Shown: positions 23,755 to 33,381 of the stretch, in pieces
How positions within the stretch are numbered: the stretch's first letter is position 1
Layout: every line of letters begins with the position of its first letter
Assembly (NCBI RefSeq): GCF_019266065.1
Contig: NZ_LPNR01000095.1
Span: forward strand, 1-64,000
DNA from: Nocardia sp. MH4
GTDB taxonomy: Bacteria > Actinomycetota > Actinomycetes > Mycobacteriales > Mycobacteriaceae
Direction of reading: 5' to 3'
Length of the DNA stretch: 64,000 nucleotides
Position numbers and translations under genes: made by a program
The notes under the pieces: generated by a model
Told to the model about the DNA's origin: nothing
Databases searched by the model: none
The model's input: only the letters and a program-made list of their open reading frames with translations

Positions 23755-23831
23755 AACTGCCCGCAGACGTCGGCCGAACCCGCCTCGACCAGCAACGGGC
23801 GCGCGGGTGCGGTGAACTTCGCGTACTTCAT
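23751..23831 (-). CDS. Candidate 26-aa ORF upstream of cobK
   Basis: ATG at 23831 with GGGAAG five bases upstream, encoding MKYAKFTAPARPLLVEAGSA followed by DVCGQF and TGA. The stop overlaps the proposed CTG start of cobK by 4 bases, so it may serve to couple translation. It holds one Cys near the C-terminus and no hydrophobic helix. It occupies the place where cobM lies in M. tuberculosis but shows no resemblance to a methyltransferase fragment. It could be a leader peptide, a small protein or chance. Confidence 0.45.
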   Translation of the reverse strand: MKYAKFTAPARPLLVEAGSADVCGQF

Positions 23832-24016
23832 GTCACTTCCCATCATGAAAAAAGAGAACCGGCGGGATTTACCCGGAACGGCCACGACCCTACCCCCGAG
23901 GCACGCTTCTTACACCTTCGGTTCGTAACTTTCAGGGCGTCGGGACCCTGCGTGAACGCCGTCACCGTGATCTGCGCGTGATTTGTCCGTGATCGGAAAT
24001 TCCGGGTCGCGCGCCG

Positions 24017-25252
24017 CTAACCAGCGGGTTTTGTGACGATCCACTGGGCGACCGGGAGGTGCGGCCGCCACGCGGTGAACCCGCCGAGCGGTTCACCCCG
24101 GTAGATCTGGAATTTCCGCAGGGCGCCGCCGTGGGTGGCGGTCCAGTCCAGCAGCTGCGCTTCCGATTCCGCGGTGACCGCGTTGGCGACCAGGCGACCG
24201 CCCGGACGCAGCCGCTGCCAGCACTGCTCGAACACACCGTCCTGGGTGAGCCCGCCACCGAGAAATATCGCGTCCGGTGCCGGGAATTCCCGCTCGGCAA
24301 ACTCCGAGCGCACCTCGCCCCCGACCGTTATTCCGGGAACGCCGAGCGCGGCGGCATTCACCGCGATCTGTTCGCGGCGCGCGGGGAGCCGTTCGAAGGT
24401 GACGGCCCGGCACAGCGGATGGGTGCGACACCATTCGATCGCGATGCTGCCGGAGCCACCGCCGACATCCCACAGCGTCTCGCCGGGCGCCGGGGCCAGC
24501 GCGGTGACCGTCAGGGCCCGGACCTCGGCTTTGGTGAGCTGACCGTCGCCGCTGAAGGCGGAGTCGAGCAGTCCGGGCAGGCGGGTGTCCCGACGGCCGC
24601 CGGGCTCGGCGACGCAGTCGATCGCGACGACGTTGAGCGGGTCGCCGTGCGGATGGGCCCAGCGTGCCGCGGTGCCGGTGACCACCCGTTCGGCGGGCCC
24701 GCCCAGCTGTTCGAGCACGGTGAGCGTGGACGCGCCGAACCCGTTGTCGCGCAACAACCGCGCCAGCAGCGGCGGCGTGGACTCGTCCTCGCTGAGCACC
24801 AGCACTCTGCGGCCCTCGGCCAGTTCGGGCAGCACCGTGGGCAACGGCCGGGCAACCACGCTCACCACGGGGACCTCGGCCAGCGGCCAGCCCAGCCGGG
24901 CACACGCCAGCGACGCCGAGGACGGCTGCGGAAACACCCGCAGCGACCGCGCGCCGAAGCGGCGGGCCAGGGTGACACCGATGCCGTAGAACATGGGGTC
25001 GCCGCTGGCGAGCACGCCGATGCGCCGATCGGCGTTGCGCGCGAACAACTCCGGCAGGGCGGGCAGCAGCGGACTCGGCCACGGCACCGCTTCGGCGTCG
25101 CCCGGCGGGAGCAGGGCCAGCTGACGCGGCGAACCGAAGACGACCTCGCACGCGGCGATGGCGGTGCGTGCCGGCTCACCGAGCCCGGACCAGCCGTCGG
25201 CGCCGATGCCGAGGACGACGATCGGGGAACCCGCCCAGGCCGACTCGGTCAC
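24017..25252 (-). CDS. cobL: Precorrin-6Y C5,15-methyltransferase (decarboxylating) CobL
   Basis: A 411-aa bifunctional enzyme that methylates C5 and C15 and decarboxylates the C12 acetate of precorrin-6Y. Residues ~1-200 are the CbiE-type methylase (IVVLGIGADGWSGL, VLASGDPMFYGIG), and ~225-411 the CbiT-type Rossmann methylase (LWDVGGGSGSIAIEW, 'APDAIFLGGGLTQDGVF'). I prefer the GTG at 25252, which overlaps the SDR stop as GTGA; an in-frame GTG at 25270 would add six residues. Downstream, 262 bases separate it from cobK, where cobM would be expected. Confidence 0.94.
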   Translation of the reverse strand: MTESAWAGSPIVVLGIGADGWSGLGEPARTAIAACEVVFGSPRQLALLPPGDAEAVPWPSPLLPALPELFARNADRRIGVLASGDPMFYGIGVTLARRFGARSLRVFPQPSSASLACARLGWPLAEVPVVSVVARPLPTVLPELAEGRRVLVLSEDESTPPLLARLLRDNGFGASTLTVLEQLGGPAERVVTGTAARWAHPHGDPLNVVAIDCVAEPGGRRDTRLPGLLDSAFSGDGQLTKAEVRALTVTALAPAPGETLWDVGGGSGSIAIEWCRTHPLCRAVTFERLPARREQIAVNAAALGVPGITVGGEVRSEFAEREFPAPDAIFLGGGLTQDGVFEQCWQRLRPGGRLVANAVTAESEAQLLDWTATHGGALRKFQIYRGEPLGGFTAWRPHLPVAQWIVTKPAG

Positions 25253-26001
25253 CGCGGCATCCGGCGCCACACGAACCGCGGCATCAACCGCATCACGAAG
25301 AACATCACCGCGAGCCTGCCGGGCACCGCCACGGAGGTCTTGCCCTTGCCCAGGGCACGCACGACGGCGTCGGCGACCTGACCGGGGGTGCTGGCCATCG
25401 GCGCGGGTTCCATGCCGGTGGTCATCCGGCCGATCACGAAGCCGGACCGGACCAGCAGCAGCTGGACGCCGGTGCCGTGCAGGGCGTCACCGAGCCCGCT
25501 CGCGAAGCCGTCGAGTCCCGCTTTGGCCGAGCCGTAGACGTAGTTGGCGCGGCGCACCCGCACTCCGGCGATGGAGCTGAACACGACGATCTGCCCGGCG
25601 TCCTGGGCCCGCAGCAGCGTCGCGAGCGTGGTCAGGATGCTGACCTGGGCGACGTAGTCGGTGTGCACGACCGCGACCGCGTGCGCCGGATCCTGTTCGG
25701 CGCGTGCCTGATCGCCGAGCACGCCGAAAGCCACCACGGCCGTGCCGATGCCGCCGTGCTCGGCGGCGATCTTCTCCAGCAGCGGGGCGTGCGTGGCGGT
25801 GTCGTCGGCGTCGAATTCCACGGTGTGCACGGCGGTCGCGCCGGCCGCGCGTACCTGCTCGATCTCGGCGTCCAGCGCGCCGGACCGGCGGGCGGCCAGG
25901 ATCACCACCCGTCCGGGCGCCAGTCGGCGCGCCACCTCGACGCCGATCTCACTGCGCCCGCCCAGGACCAGCACGGGTCCCTCGTTCTGCTGCGTTCCCA
26001 T
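25249..26001 (-). CDS. Short-chain dehydrogenase/reductase (Rv2073c-like, DprE2-related)
   Basis: A 250-aa SDR with the nucleotide-binding [10 protein letters not shown] (residues ~11-20), the catalytic '[21 protein letters not shown]' (Ser, Tyr-x3-Lys) and a basic hydrophobic C-terminal end ([19 protein letters not shown]) that could bind membranes. It resembles DprE2, the decaprenylphosphoryl-2-keto-ribose reductase, and sits beside cobL as Rv2073c does in M. tuberculosis. The substrate is unknown. It overlaps cobL by 4 bases (GTGA). Confidence 0.88.
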   Translation of the reverse strand: MGTQQNEGPVLVLGGRSEIGVEVARRLAPGRVVILAARRSGALDAEIEQVRAAGATAVHTVEFDADDTATHAPLLEKIAAEHGGIGTAVVAFGVLGDQARAEQDPAHAVAVVHTDYVAQVSILTTLATLLRAQDAGQIVVFSSIAGVRVRRANYVYGSAKAGLDGFASGLGDALHGTGVQLLLVRSGFVIGRMTTGMEPAPMASTPGQVADAVVRALGKGKTSVAVPGRLAVMFFVMRLMPRFVWRRMPR

Positions 26002-26086
26002 GGGCTCAGTCTGTCATCCGCCGCCGAGGCGGGACATCGGGTGGCCGGAGCCCAAACCCGTGCGGCGCGACGCCGATCGCCCCGAC

Positions 26087-26092
26087 TACCGT
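26087..26092 (+). promoter_or_regulatory. -10 element of a leaderless promoter for the Rv2074-like gene
   Basis: TACCGT (TANNNT) is followed by seven bases and then ATG at 26100, the spacing expected when transcription starts at the A of the start codon. Confidence 0.5.
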
Positions 26093-26099
26093 TTCCCCC

Positions 26100-26498
26100 A
26101 TGCCGACCGCCACGACACAGCTCTCCCCCGCCGCCCTCGACTTCGTCACCGAGCGGCACCTGGCCACCCTGACGACCCTGCGCGCCGACGGCACCCCGCA
26201 CGTGGTCGCGGTGGGCTTCACCTGGGATCCCGACAGCGGGATCGCGCGAGTGATCACCGACGGCGCGTCGGTGAAGGCGCGCAACGCCGCACGGGGCGGA
26301 TACGCGGCGGTGAGTCAGGTCGAGGGGCCGCGCTGGCTCACCCTCGAAGGACCGGCGACCGTGCTCACCGAGGCCGACGACGTGGCCGAGGCCGTGCGCC
26401 GCTACACCGCCCGCTACCGGGTGCCACGGGAGAACCCGACCCGTGTCGTGGTGGCGATCCAGGTGCGCCGGGTGCTGTCGTCGAGCACCCTGAAGTAG
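26100..26498 (+). CDS. F420-dependent biliverdin reductase-like protein (Rv2074 homologue)
   Basis: A 132-aa split-barrel flavin/deazaflavin oxidoreductase of the PPOX superfamily. [20 protein letters not shown] and '[19 protein letters not shown]' closely follow Rv2074, which reduces biliverdin with F420H2. Position between an Rv2073c-like SDR and a pepE-like gene matches M. tuberculosis synteny. It starts at a leaderless ATG. Confidence 0.88.
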   Translation: MPTATTQLSPAALDFVTERHLATLTTLRADGTPHVVAVGFTWDPDSGIARVITDGASVKARNAARGGYAAVSQVEGPRWLTLEGPATVLTEADDVAEAVRRYTARYRVPRENPTRVVVAIQVRRVLSSSTLK

Positions 26499-26508
26499 CC
26501 CGCGCCGC

Positions 26509-27636
26509 CTACAGGACGGTCAGACCGTGCGGGCGGTTGTTCATCGACTCGGCGCCGTCGGCGGTGACGACCACGATGTCCTCGATCCGGGCGCCCCACT
26601 TCCCGCGGAAGTAGATGCCGGGTTCGATGCTGAACGCCATGCCCGGTTCGAGCACCAGGTCGTTGCCCGCCACGATGTAGGGCTCCTCGTGCACCGACAG
26701 GCCGATGCCGTGGCCGGTGCGGTGCACGAAGGCGTCGCCCAGGCCCGCGTCGGCCAGCAGGGTGCGCGCGGCCGCGTCGATGGACTCCGCGGTCACCCCC
26801 GGGCGTACCGCGGCCACCGCGGCGGCCTGGGCGGCCTCGAGCAGCGCCATCTGCTCGGCGACCTGCTTGCTCGGCGACCCGAGCACGTAGGTGCGGGTGG
26901 AGTCGGAGAAGTAGCCGGGTTCGACGGGGCCGCCGATATCGATGACGACGACGTCCCCGGCCTCGATCACCCGGTCGGAGACGCCGTGGTGCGGGTCGGC
27001 GCCGTGCGGGCCGCTGCCGACGATGACGAACGCCGCCTCGGTATGGCCCTCCTCGACGATGGCGGCGGCGATGTCGGCGCCCACCTCGACCTCGGTCCGG
27101 CCGGGACGCAGGAATTCGCCCATCCTGGCGTGCACCCGGTCGATGGCGGCGCCCGCCCGGCGCAGCGCCTCGATCTCGGCCTCGTCCTTGATCATCCGCG
27201 ACTGCCGCAGCACGGGCGTCGCCGAGGCGGGCAGGCCGGTGGTCGATTCCGCGAGCGGGATCAGGTGCAGCGCGGGCATGGCGTCGGCGACGGCGATGCG
27301 CGAGCCGGCGTGCAGGGTCGAGCGCACCAGCTGATACGGGTCGACGCCGTCGACCCAGTCCAGGATCTGCAGACCGAGTTCACCGGCGGCCGACCCGTCG
27401 AGCGAGGCCAGCTCGAGTTTCGGGATCACCACCGACGGCGTCGAGCCGTCGGCGGGAATCACCAGGCAGGTGAGCCGTTCGAAGGATTCGGCGGCCGATC
27501 CGATGAGGTACCGCAGATCGGGGCCCGGGGTGATGAGCAGGGCGTCCAGATGCGCCGCGCGCATCAGTTCGACCGCCCGCTCCAGCCGCTGACCGTAGAC
27601 ATTCGCCGCGAACCTGGCATCCGTGTGCGCGCTCAT
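26509..27636 (-). CDS. pepE: Xaa-Pro aminopeptidase/dipeptidase, M24 family (PepE/PepQ)
   Basis: A 375-aa cytoplasmic metallopeptidase cleaving peptides next to proline. The creatinase-like N-domain covers ~1-145 and the pita-bread catalytic domain ~155-375, with metal ligands visible as VVIDIGG (Asp), '[10 protein letters not shown]' (Asp), [12 protein letters not shown] (His), SIEPGIY (Glu) and [10 protein letters not shown] (Glu). The ATG at 27636 is preferred to a start 36 codons upstream, which gives an Arg/Pro-rich leader. It matches Rv2089c in position and family. Confidence 0.9.
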   Translation of the reverse strand: MSAHTDARFAANVYGQRLERAVELMRAAHLDALLITPGPDLRYLIGSAAESFERLTCLVIPADGSTPSVVIPKLELASLDGSAAGELGLQILDWVDGVDPYQLVRSTLHAGSRIAVADAMPALHLIPLAESTTGLPASATPVLRQSRMIKDEAEIEALRRAGAAIDRVHARMGEFLRPGRTEVEVGADIAAAIVEEGHTEAAFVIVGSGPHGADPHHGVSDRVIEAGDVVVIDIGGPVEPGYFSDSTRTYVLGSPSKQVAEQMALLEAAQAAAVAAVRPGVTAESIDAAARTLLADAGLGDAFVHRTGHGIGLSVHEEPYIVAGNDLVLEPGMAFSIEPGIYFRGKWGARIEDIVVVTADGAESMNNRPHGLTVL

Positions 27637-27741
27637 AGGATCCGACGTTACCCGCCGCGGGCGCACGGGCCCAGGACGGCGTGATCTCCCGGGCACCGGA
27701 CGCGCGTGCCGCGCGGCGGGCGCCGGACGGAGCTTTCGGGG

Positions 27742-27747
27742 CACAAT
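27742..27747 (+). promoter_or_regulatory. Candidate -10 element of a leaderless exonuclease promoter
   Basis: CACAAT followed by seven bases and then GTG at 27755; it departs from TANNNT in the first base. Confidence 0.35.
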
Positions 27748-27754
27748 CGACCCC

Positions 27755-28726
27755 GTGACCGCTGACCAGACCTCCCGTGGGCCCCTGCTGATCCTCGACG
27801 GCGCCAGCCTGTGGTTCCGCGCCTATTACGCGATCCCCGACAAGCTCAGGGCCGACGACGGACGCTCGGTGAACGCGCTGCGCGGATTCACCGACATGGT
27901 GGCTTCGCTGATCACCAAGCACCGGCCGAGCAGGCTGGTGGTCGGGCTCGACCTGGACTGGCGGCCGCCGTTCCGGGTGGCGCTGGTGCCGTCGTACAAG
28001 GCGCACCGGCTCGACACCAGCTCCGGCGCGGCACCGGGCGCCGAGGAGGTGCCCGACACGCTCACCCCACAGGTCGAGATGATCCTCGAGGTGCTCGCGG
28101 CGGCCGGGATCGCCACCGGCGGGGCCGAGGGGCTCGAAGCCGACGACGTGCTCGGCACGCTGGCCAGCCGGGAACGCACCGATCCGGTGGTCGTCGTCAG
28201 CGGTGACCGCGATCTGCTGCAGCTGGTCCGCGACGAGCCCGCGCCGCCGGTGCGAGTCCTCTACGCGGGCCGCGGCCTGGCCAAGGCCGAACTGTTCGGC
28301 CCCGTCGAGGTGTCGGCGAAATACGGTGTGCCGGAACAGAACGCGGGACCCGCCTACGCCGACATGGCGACCCTGCGCGGCGACGCCTCCGACGGACTGC
28401 CCGGTGTCGCCGGCATCGGCGACAAATCCGCCGCGCAGCTGATCTCGAAGTTCGGTTCGCTCGACGCCCTGCTGGCCGCGGTCGACGATCCCGGATCCGA
28501 CCTCGCCAAGGGGGTGCGGGCGAAACTGGTTGCGGCCCAGGAGTACCTGAAGGTCGCCGCGCCGGTCGTGCAGGTGGTGCGCGATGCCGAGGTGATCCTG
28601 TCCGGGCCCGACACGCTGCCCGCGACCCCGGCCGACCCCGATCGGCTGCTCGCCCTGGCGAGCGCCTACAACGCCGAGAGCCCGATCACCCGGCTCGTCA
28701 CCGCGCTGACGGCGGCCCACCGCTGA
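27755..28726 (+). CDS. 5'-3' exonuclease (polymerase I small-domain type)
   Basis: A 323-aa homologue of the 5' nuclease domain of DNA polymerase I. Metal-binding acidic residues are visible in [16 protein letters not shown], '[11 protein letters not shown]' and [12 protein letters not shown], and the helix-hairpin-helix in '[18 protein letters not shown]'. It matches Rv2090 between pepE and Rv2091c in M. tuberculosis. A role in flap removal or DNA repair is known for the family. GTG at 27755 is chosen because the protein begins just before the first strand. Confidence 0.9.
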   Translation: MTADQTSRGPLLILDGASLWFRAYYAIPDKLRADDGRSVNALRGFTDMVASLITKHRPSRLVVGLDLDWRPPFRVALVPSYKAHRLDTSSGAAPGAEEVPDTLTPQVEMILEVLAAAGIATGGAEGLEADDVLGTLASRERTDPVVVVSGDRDLLQLVRDEPAPPVRVLYAGRGLAKAELFGPVEVSAKYGVPEQNAGPAYADMATLRGDASDGLPGVAGIGDKSAAQLISKFGSLDALLAAVDDPGSDLAKGVRAKLVAAQEYLKVAAPVVQVVRDAEVILSGPDTLPATPADPDRLLALASAYNAESPITRLVTALTAAHR

Positions 28727-28733
28727 CACGACG

Positions 28734-28765
28734 CCGGGCCGCCCGCGTACCCGCGGACGGCCCGG
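28734..28765. terminator. Bidirectional hairpin between the exonuclease gene and the Rv2091c-like gene
   Basis: CCGGGCCGCCCGCG (28734-28747) pairs with CGCGGACGGCCCGG (28752-28765) with one mismatch and a four-base loop, between two convergent genes. Confidence 0.7.
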
Positions 28766-28784
28766 ACATCGTCGGTGCGGCAGC

Positions 28785-29513
28785 CTAGTTCGGGCGACCG
28801 ACCTCGTAGGTGCCGTCGTCCTTGGTGATCTTGACGGTGACCTTCTTCGCCTCACCGCTGACCTTCAGATCGCAGGTGAAGGTCGCGTCGACCTTCACCT
28901 CCTGACCCGAGGGGCACGACACGTCGGAAACGTCGGCGATGCCGTAGGAGTCCTTCAGCACGCGCGAGACGCCGTCCTGCACGGCGGCGGAGTCGAGTTC
29001 GTCGGAGGAGAACACGACCAGGAGCAGACCGACGACGGCGGCGAGCACCAGCACGCCCGCCGCGATCAGACCGATCACCAGGCCCTTGCCCTTGCCGCCG
29101 GACGACGGGGGCTGCTGGCCCCACTGCTGCTGACCGGGCTGCTGCGGCTGCTGTCCCCACTGCTGCTGCGGCTGCTGACCCCACTGCTGCCCGGCGTTGG
29201 CGCCCTGGGCGTTCCAGTCCTGCGGCGGCGGCTGGGTCTGCCCCCACTGCTGCTGCGGGCCGGTCGGCTGCTGCGGCTGCTGTCCCCACTGCGGCTGCTG
29301 GGCAGGCTGCTGCGGCTGCTGACCCCACTGCGGCTGCGGCTGCTGCGCGTTCGGGTCACCCCAGTGCTGGGTGGGCTGGGCCTGCTGCGGCTGCTGCCCA
29401 CCACCCCAGTGCTGGGTGGGACCGGCGCCACCGGCCCCCTGCTGACCTCCCCAGTGCTGGGTGGGATCGTTGCTTCCCTCCCCTGGGCCATTCGGTCCGT
29501 ACGGGCCGCTCAT
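28785..29513 (-). CDS. Gln/Pro/Trp-rich membrane-anchored protein with C-terminal DUF4333-like domain (Rv2091c-like)
   Basis: A 242-aa protein starting at ATG 29513 behind GGAGG. The first ~145 residues are low complexity, with three PTQHWG units and then repeated QPQWGQQPQQP-type units. One transmembrane helix follows (about 150-173, LVIGLIAAGVLVLAAVVGLLLV). The external C-terminal domain (~178-242) has two cysteines in 'VSDVSCPSGQEVKVDATFTCDL', typical of DUF4333, and is probably disulfide-bonded. It corresponds in position to Rv2091c. An N-terminal cytoplasmic tail of this kind is common in actinobacterial envelope proteins; function unknown. Confidence 0.85.
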   Translation of the reverse strand: MSGPYGPNGPGEGSNDPTQHWGGQQGAGGAGPTQHWGGGQQPQQAQPTQHWGDPNAQQPQPQWGQQPQQPAQQPQWGQQPQQPTGPQQQWGQTQPPPQDWNAQGANAGQQWGQQPQQQWGQQPQQPGQQQWGQQPPSSGGKGKGLVIGLIAAGVLVLAAVVGLLLVVFSSDELDSAAVQDGVSRVLKDSYGIADVSDVSCPSGQEVKVDATFTCDLKVSGEAKKVTVKITKDDGTYEVGRPN

Positions 29514-29632
29514 CCACTCGCCTCCACTCGCATCGTTGTACATACGGTAGCCCCCCGCGCCAGGCCAGCCGCTTTCGCACGACTCCGCCATCACGGTCGG
29601 TACGCCAAGAAATCAAATCACAGACATATCCA

Positions 29633-32329
29633 CTACGCGGCGTCCACCGCAACGACACCCCGCCGAACGGCACGGACCGCCTTGGCGGCGGTGGCCGCGA
29701 CCTCGGGGTCGTCGGCGGTGTTGTGGATCTGGTCGAGCAGGTCGATGACCTGCCTGCACCAGCGCACGAAATCGCCCGCCGACAGCGGCGTGCCCTGATC
29801 GCCACTGGCCAGCAACGCCTCGGCCAATGCGTCGCCGCGAGCCCACTTGTACACGCCGGTGACGAAACCGAGGTCGGGTTCGCGGGTCGGCGGCAGCTTG
29901 TGCCGCGCCTCGTCGGAGCGCAGCTGGGTCCACACCTCGATGGTCGCGCCGACCGCCCGGCGGATCGGTTCGGTCGGGCCGGACGCGGTGAGGAACCCGC
30001 CTTCCTGGCGCGACTCGTAGACCAGCGTGGAGACCACGGCCGCGAGTTCGGCCGGACCCAGCCCGCGCCACAGCCCCTGACGCAACACCTCGGCGACCAC
30101 CAGATCGCTCTCGGCGTAGATCCGGGCCAGCCGCCTGCCGTCGGCGGTCACCTCGCCGTGCTCGACGAACCCCCGTTCCTCGAGCAGCCCGACGATCCGG
30201 TCGAAGGTGCGCGCCAGCGAATTCGTCGTCGCGGCAACCTTCTGGCGCATCGACTCGGTCTCGCGCGCCAGCCGGGCGTAGCGCTCGCCGGTGCGGCTGA
30301 GCTGTTCGCGGTCGGGCCGGTTGTGCGCCGGGTGCGAGCGCAGGCTGCGGCGCAGCGTGGACAGTTCACGGTCCTCGCCGCCGCGCGTGTGATCGTTGCG
30401 CCTGCGCCTGCCCGGCGCGGAGATCCCGGTGCTGCGCAGCGCCGAGGCCAGGTCGCGGCGGATGCGCGCGGTGCGGTGATCGACGCGCCGTGGCAACCGC
30501 ATGTGCCCGAGCGCTTCGGCGGGCACGGGGAAGTCCGCCGCCGAGACCCGGCCCGCCCAGTGGTCCTCGGTGAGTACCAGCGGACGCGGGTCGCCGGGAG
30601 TCTGGTCGGGTTCCAGGATCACCGCGAGCCCGGCCCGCCTGCCCGACGGAATCGCCACCACGTCACCGCGGCGCAGTTCGATCAGGGCCTTGACGGCGGC
30701 ACCGCGTCGATCGGCGCGACCCTGCTGCTGGATCTCGCGCTCGCGCTGCTTGATCCGCTCGCGCAGCGACATGTACTCCATGAACCCGCCGTCGACGCCA
30801 CCGAGCTGGCTCTCCAGTTTGCGCATCGCGCCCTGGTTGCGTTCGATGCCGCGCACCAGCCCGACGACCGACCGGTCGGCCTGGAACTGGGCGAAGGACC
30901 GCTCGAGCAGCGCTCGCGCCTCTTGCGCGCCCATCCGGTCGATCAGATTGATCGACATGTTGTACCCGGGGCGGAAGGAACTGCGCAGCGGATAGGTGCG
31001 GGTGGAGGCCAGGCCCGCGACCGCGCTGGTGTCGACCTCGGGCTGCCACAGCACCACCGCGTGGCCTTCGACGTCGATGCCGCGCCTGCCCGCCCGACCG
31101 GTGAGCTGGGTGTACTCCCCCGGCGTCAGTTCGGCGTGCGATTCACCGTTGAACTTCACCAGGCGCTCGAGCACGACGGTCCGCGCGGGCATGTTGATGC
31201 CGAGCGCCAGCGTCTCGGTGGCGAACACGGCCCGCACCAGGCCCTTGACGAACAGCTCCTCGACGGTGTGCCGGAACGCGGGCAGCATGCCGGCGTGATG
31301 GGCGGCCAGACCGCGGTGCAGCGCCTCGCGCCATTCCCAGTAGCCGAGCACCTCGAGGTCGCCCTTGGGCAGGTCGCCGGTGTGCTTCTCGATGATCTCG
31401 TCGATGTGGGCGGCGTCGTCGGGCCTGCTCAGGTCGAGGCGGGCGCGCAGGCACTGGGCCAGCGCGCCGTCGCAGCCCGCGCGACTGAAGATGAAGGTGA
31501 TCGCCGGCAGCAAGCCTTCCTCGTCGAGGCGAGCCAGCACCTCCGGACGCGGCAGCGGGCGGAAGTTGCCGCGACCACCGCGCCCGCGCGGACCGCCGTA
31601 GCCCTGCATCCGGTCGGCGGCCTCGCGCTGGCGGATGAACCGCACCAGGTCCTCGTCGACCAGCACCTTCTGGTCGCTGGACTTGGTGTCGAACAGGTCG
31701 AACATCCGCCGGCCGACCATCACGTGCTGCCACAGCGGCACCGGCCTGGTCTCGTCGACCACCACGGCGGTGTCACCGCGCACGGTCTCCATCCACGCGC
31801 CGAACTCCTCGGCGTTGGACACCGTCGCCGACAGGCTCACCAGGCGCACGTCCGCCGACAGGTGCAGGATGACTTCCTCCCACACCGCGCCGCGGAACCG
31901 GTCGGCCAGGTAGTGCACCTCGTCCATCACGACATAGGACAGTCCCCGCAGCGAATCCGAGGACGCGTAGAGCATGTTGCGCAGCACCTCGGTGGTCATC
32001 ACGACCACGGGCGCGTCGGGGTTGATCGACTGGTCCCCGGTGAGCAGGCCGACGCTGTCGCGGCCGTAGCGCGCGGTCAGGTCGGCGAACTTCTGGTTCG
32101 ACAGCGCCTTGATCGGCGTGGTGTAGAAGCATTTGCCGCCCGAGGCCAGCGCGAGATGGACCGCGAACTCACCGACGATCGTCTTGCCCGCGCCGGTCGG
32201 GGCGCACACGAGCACGCTGTGCCCGTCCTCCAGCGCCGCGCAGGCGGTCCGCTGGAAAGGGTCGAGATCGAAAGAGATTTCGCTGGCGAACTGCGCCAAC
32301 TCGTTGGCCCGCGCGGGAGAATCGGTCAC
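29633..32329 (-). CDS. helY: DEVH-box superfamily 2 RNA helicase HelY
   Basis: An 898-aa Ski2/Mtr4-like helicase. Motif I CAPTGAGKT (~residues 42-50), Ia 'TTPIKALSNQKF', II MDEVH, III SLSATV, IV-V 'FATETLALGINMPARTV' and VI QLTGRAGRRG are present. A DSHCT-type C-terminal domain ends the protein. It starts with GTG, three bases after the tatC stop, and so belongs to the tatA-tatC-helY transcription unit as in M. tuberculosis (Rv2094c-Rv2092c). RNA processing or decay is the family role. Confidence 0.94.
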   Translation of the reverse strand: MTDSPARANELAQFASEISFDLDPFQRTACAALEDGHSVLVCAPTGAGKTIVGEFAVHLALASGGKCFYTTPIKALSNQKFADLTARYGRDSVGLLTGDQSINPDAPVVVMTTEVLRNMLYASSDSLRGLSYVVMDEVHYLADRFRGAVWEEVILHLSADVRLVSLSATVSNAEEFGAWMETVRGDTAVVVDETRPVPLWQHVMVGRRMFDLFDTKSSDQKVLVDEDLVRFIRQREAADRMQGYGGPRGRGGRGNFRPLPRPEVLARLDEEGLLPAITFIFSRAGCDGALAQCLRARLDLSRPDDAAHIDEIIEKHTGDLPKGDLEVLGYWEWREALHRGLAAHHAGMLPAFRHTVEELFVKGLVRAVFATETLALGINMPARTVVLERLVKFNGESHAELTPGEYTQLTGRAGRRGIDVEGHAVVLWQPEVDTSAVAGLASTRTYPLRSSFRPGYNMSINLIDRMGAQEARALLERSFAQFQADRSVVGLVRGIERNQGAMRKLESQLGGVDGGFMEYMSLRERIKQREREIQQQGRADRRGAAVKALIELRRGDVVAIPSGRRAGLAVILEPDQTPGDPRPLVLTEDHWAGRVSAADFPVPAEALGHMRLPRRVDHRTARIRRDLASALRSTGISAPGRRRRNDHTRGGEDRELSTLRRSLRSHPAHNRPDREQLSRTGERYARLARETESMRQKVAATTNSLARTFDRIVGLLEERGFVEHGEVTADGRRLARIYAESDLVVAEVLRQGLWRGLGPAELAAVVSTLVYESRQEGGFLTASGPTEPIRRAVGATIEVWTQLRSDEARHKLPPTREPDLGFVTGVYKWARGDALAEALLASGDQGTPLSAGDFVRWCRQVIDLLDQIHNTADDPEVAATAAKAVRAVRRGVVAVDAA

Positions 32330-32332
32330 CCG

Positions 32333-33286
32333 TCAGAGCGTATCGGAGTAGTCCGACACCGGGCGTGTGGTTTTCTCCGGGTCGGCGACCGGGTCCGCGG
32401 GCCGCACCGGATCCGGCGTGTCCAGCGGAGAGGCTTCCTCGTCCGACAGCGCGCCCCAGCCCTCGTTCACCGCGCGACGGGCCCGGCGGGCGTCGTTGAA
32501 CCGGGCGAACTGCACCGCCAATTCGAACAGCACCGTCAGCGCGATCGCCAGCGCCAGCATCGAGAACGGGTCCTGCGGGGTCACGATCGCCGCGAAGACG
32601 AACAGGCCGAAGATGATGCCGCGCCGCCACGCTTTGAGCTTCACGTACGGCAGCACGCCGACCAGGTTCAGCCCGATGATGACCAGCGGCGTCTCGAAGC
32701 TGACGCCGAAGATGATCAGCAACTGGATGATGAAGCCGAAGTACTGGGTACCACTGAGCGCGGTGATCTGGACGTTGTCACCGATGGTCAACAGGAACGA
32801 CAACGCGTGCGAGACGACGACGTAGGCCAGCACGGCGCCGGTCACGAACAGCACGGTGCCCGACACCACGAACCCGACCGCGTAGCGGCGTTCCTTGGCG
32901 TAGAGGCCGGGGGTGATGAAGGCCCACAGTTGGTACAGCCAGAACGGCGCCGCCATCACGACACCGGCGGTGAAGCCGACCTTCAAGCGCAGCATGAACT
33001 GTTCGAAGGGCGCGGTCGCCAGCAGGCGGCAGGCGCCGTCGGGGCTCAGACTCGCCCTGGCCGACTCGGGCAGCGCACAGTACGGTCCGCGCAGGATCTC
33101 GCCCAGGCTGTCGATGCCGAAGAACGGGTGCGCGTACCAGAAGAAGCCGACGAGCGTGGTGACCGCGATCGCGGCCAGCGCCAGCAACAGCCGGGTGCGC
33201 AGTTCCTGCAGGTGCTCGACCAACGACATGGTGCCGTCGGGATTCGTCCTGCGCTTGCTGCGCCGTGGATCGAATGGAATGCGCAT
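32333..33286 (-). CDS. tatC: Sec-independent (Tat) protein translocase subunit TatC
   Basis: A 317-aa inner-membrane protein with six predicted helices. The N-terminal [15 protein letters not shown] is the TatC signature that recognises twin-arginine signals; '[20 protein letters not shown]' is the second conserved block. The C-terminal ~60 residues are a charged cytoplasmic tail. Start ATG 33286 gives an Arg-rich leader also seen in mycobacterial TatC. It is the middle gene of tatA-tatC-helY. Confidence 0.96.
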   Translation of the reverse strand: MRIPFDPRRSKRRTNPDGTMSLVEHLQELRTRLLLALAAIAVTTLVGFFWYAHPFFGIDSLGEILRGPYCALPESARASLSPDGACRLLATAPFEQFMLRLKVGFTAGVVMAAPFWLYQLWAFITPGLYAKERRYAVGFVVSGTVLFVTGAVLAYVVVSHALSFLLTIGDNVQITALSGTQYFGFIIQLLIIFGVSFETPLVIIGLNLVGVLPYVKLKAWRRGIIFGLFVFAAIVTPQDPFSMLALAIALTVLFELAVQFARFNDARRARRAVNEGWGALSDEEASPLDTPDPVRPADPVADPEKTTRPVSDYSDTL

Positions 33287-33381
33287 GGTGGGTGGTGGCC
33301 TCTAACCCTCGGTCCGGCGGATGCTCGACAACAGCACTCAGCCCCGGAGCGGTTGTCTCGCTCCGGGGGTGAACACCGAGG

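Noticed and set aside
25252-25270. cobL start at GTG 25270
   Set aside because: It would extend cobL into the SDR gene by six codons; the GTG at 25252 has the same 4-base overlap seen at many other junctions and gives a normal N-terminus.
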